Origin: Palaemon carinicauda
Lineage: Eukaryota > Arthropoda > Malacostraca > Decapoda > Palaemonidae
Assembly (NCBI RefSeq): GCF_036898095.1
Contig: NC_090744.1
Span: 96,269,383-96,333,382 of the forward strand
DNA length: 64,000 bases
Reading direction: 5' to 3'
Shown here: in pieces, positions 63,770 through 64,000 of the stretch
Layout: every line of letters starts with the position of its first letter
How positions within the stretch are numbered: the first letter of the stretch is position 1
Notes under the pieces: model-generated
Seen by the model: the letters and a program-made list of their open reading frames with translations, nothing else
Told to the model about the DNA's origin: nothing
Database searches by the model: none
Made by a program: the position numbers and the translations under genes

Positions 63770-64000
63770 TCGCTGTTATAGTGTTAGATACGTTTATTAT
63801 TTTTTTTTCCGAGAGAGAGAGAAAGAGATTAAACAAAAATGTGTTTAGAGTACATATGATTTTTAACAGCGTCAACGAGTTGAAAAACAATTAAATGTAG
63901 CTAAGAAAGTAATAACAGCTAATCTGAATTCCTTTATTAACTAAAACAAATATTGATACAAACACACTCGTGTGCGTATGCACAAACACACACACACAGG
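63481..64000. other. Window end: (CT)n array, otherwise nothing
   Basis: (CT)n at 63706-63766 and a short (CA)n at 63988-63998. The related words CATAGCATTAACA and AGCATTAACAAGC around 63620 and 63680 form a small direct repeat. Confidence 0.6.

Overview
This window is eukaryotic nuclear DNA, most likely from a decapod crustacean (shrimp, prawn or crab). The species call is an inference. It rests on GT-AG introns of 0.1 to 16 kb, very dense (TA)n, (CT)n and (TAA)n arrays, LINE and SINE tails that I recognise as common in decapod genomes, and a striking load of DIRS-type (tyrosine-recombinase) retrotransposons, which are known to be abundant in Decapoda.

One host gene can be supported. Seven coding exons on the + strand (20863-61407) have GT-AG borders and join in phase without a stop into a 457-codon partial protein. 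It is collinear with the N-terminal part of gamma-tubulin complex component 6 (TUBGCP6/GCP6). The 3' part of the gene lies beyond the window. Two further exon-like segments (4326-4400 and 12845-12973) may be its 5'UTR or the end of an upstream gene.

Layout: 1-13.7 kb is simple repeats, 3' ends of LINEs, a tRNA-derived SINE, a ~62-bp minisatellite and several copies of a ~650-bp element (called R here) that shares its tail with a LINE. 13.69-18.49 kb is a nearly complete CsRn1-like Ty3/Gypsy element on the minus strand (333-bp LTRs, CCCT target duplication, several frameshifts). A hAT-like MITE follows at 18.53-18.98 kb.

From 20.8 kb the GCP6 exons are separated by introns filled with DIRS elements: DIRS-A (21.9-28.4 kb, damaged), DIRS-B (29.07-36.73 kb, apparently intact, with a spliceosomal-type intron in gag), DIRS-C (37.2-42.7 kb, relic fused to a Tigger relic and tandemly duplicated), DIRS-D (44.3-50.95 kb, inserted into an R copy and itself carrying a hAT relic), DIRS-E (53.75-60.4 kb, relic interrupted by an R copy that is interrupted by a Tigger element) and a sixth fragment (61.9-62.9 kb). 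All six read in the same direction as the host gene. A, B and D keep both inverted terminal repeats and an internal complementary region that spells out the predicted circle junction.

The most noteworthy system is this nested DIRS cluster, above all DIRS-B: a 748-aa spliced gag, RT/RNase H, and a tyrosine recombinase whose possible start codon overlaps the RT stop as ATGA. No CRISPR arrays, rRNA genes or functional tRNA genes were seen.
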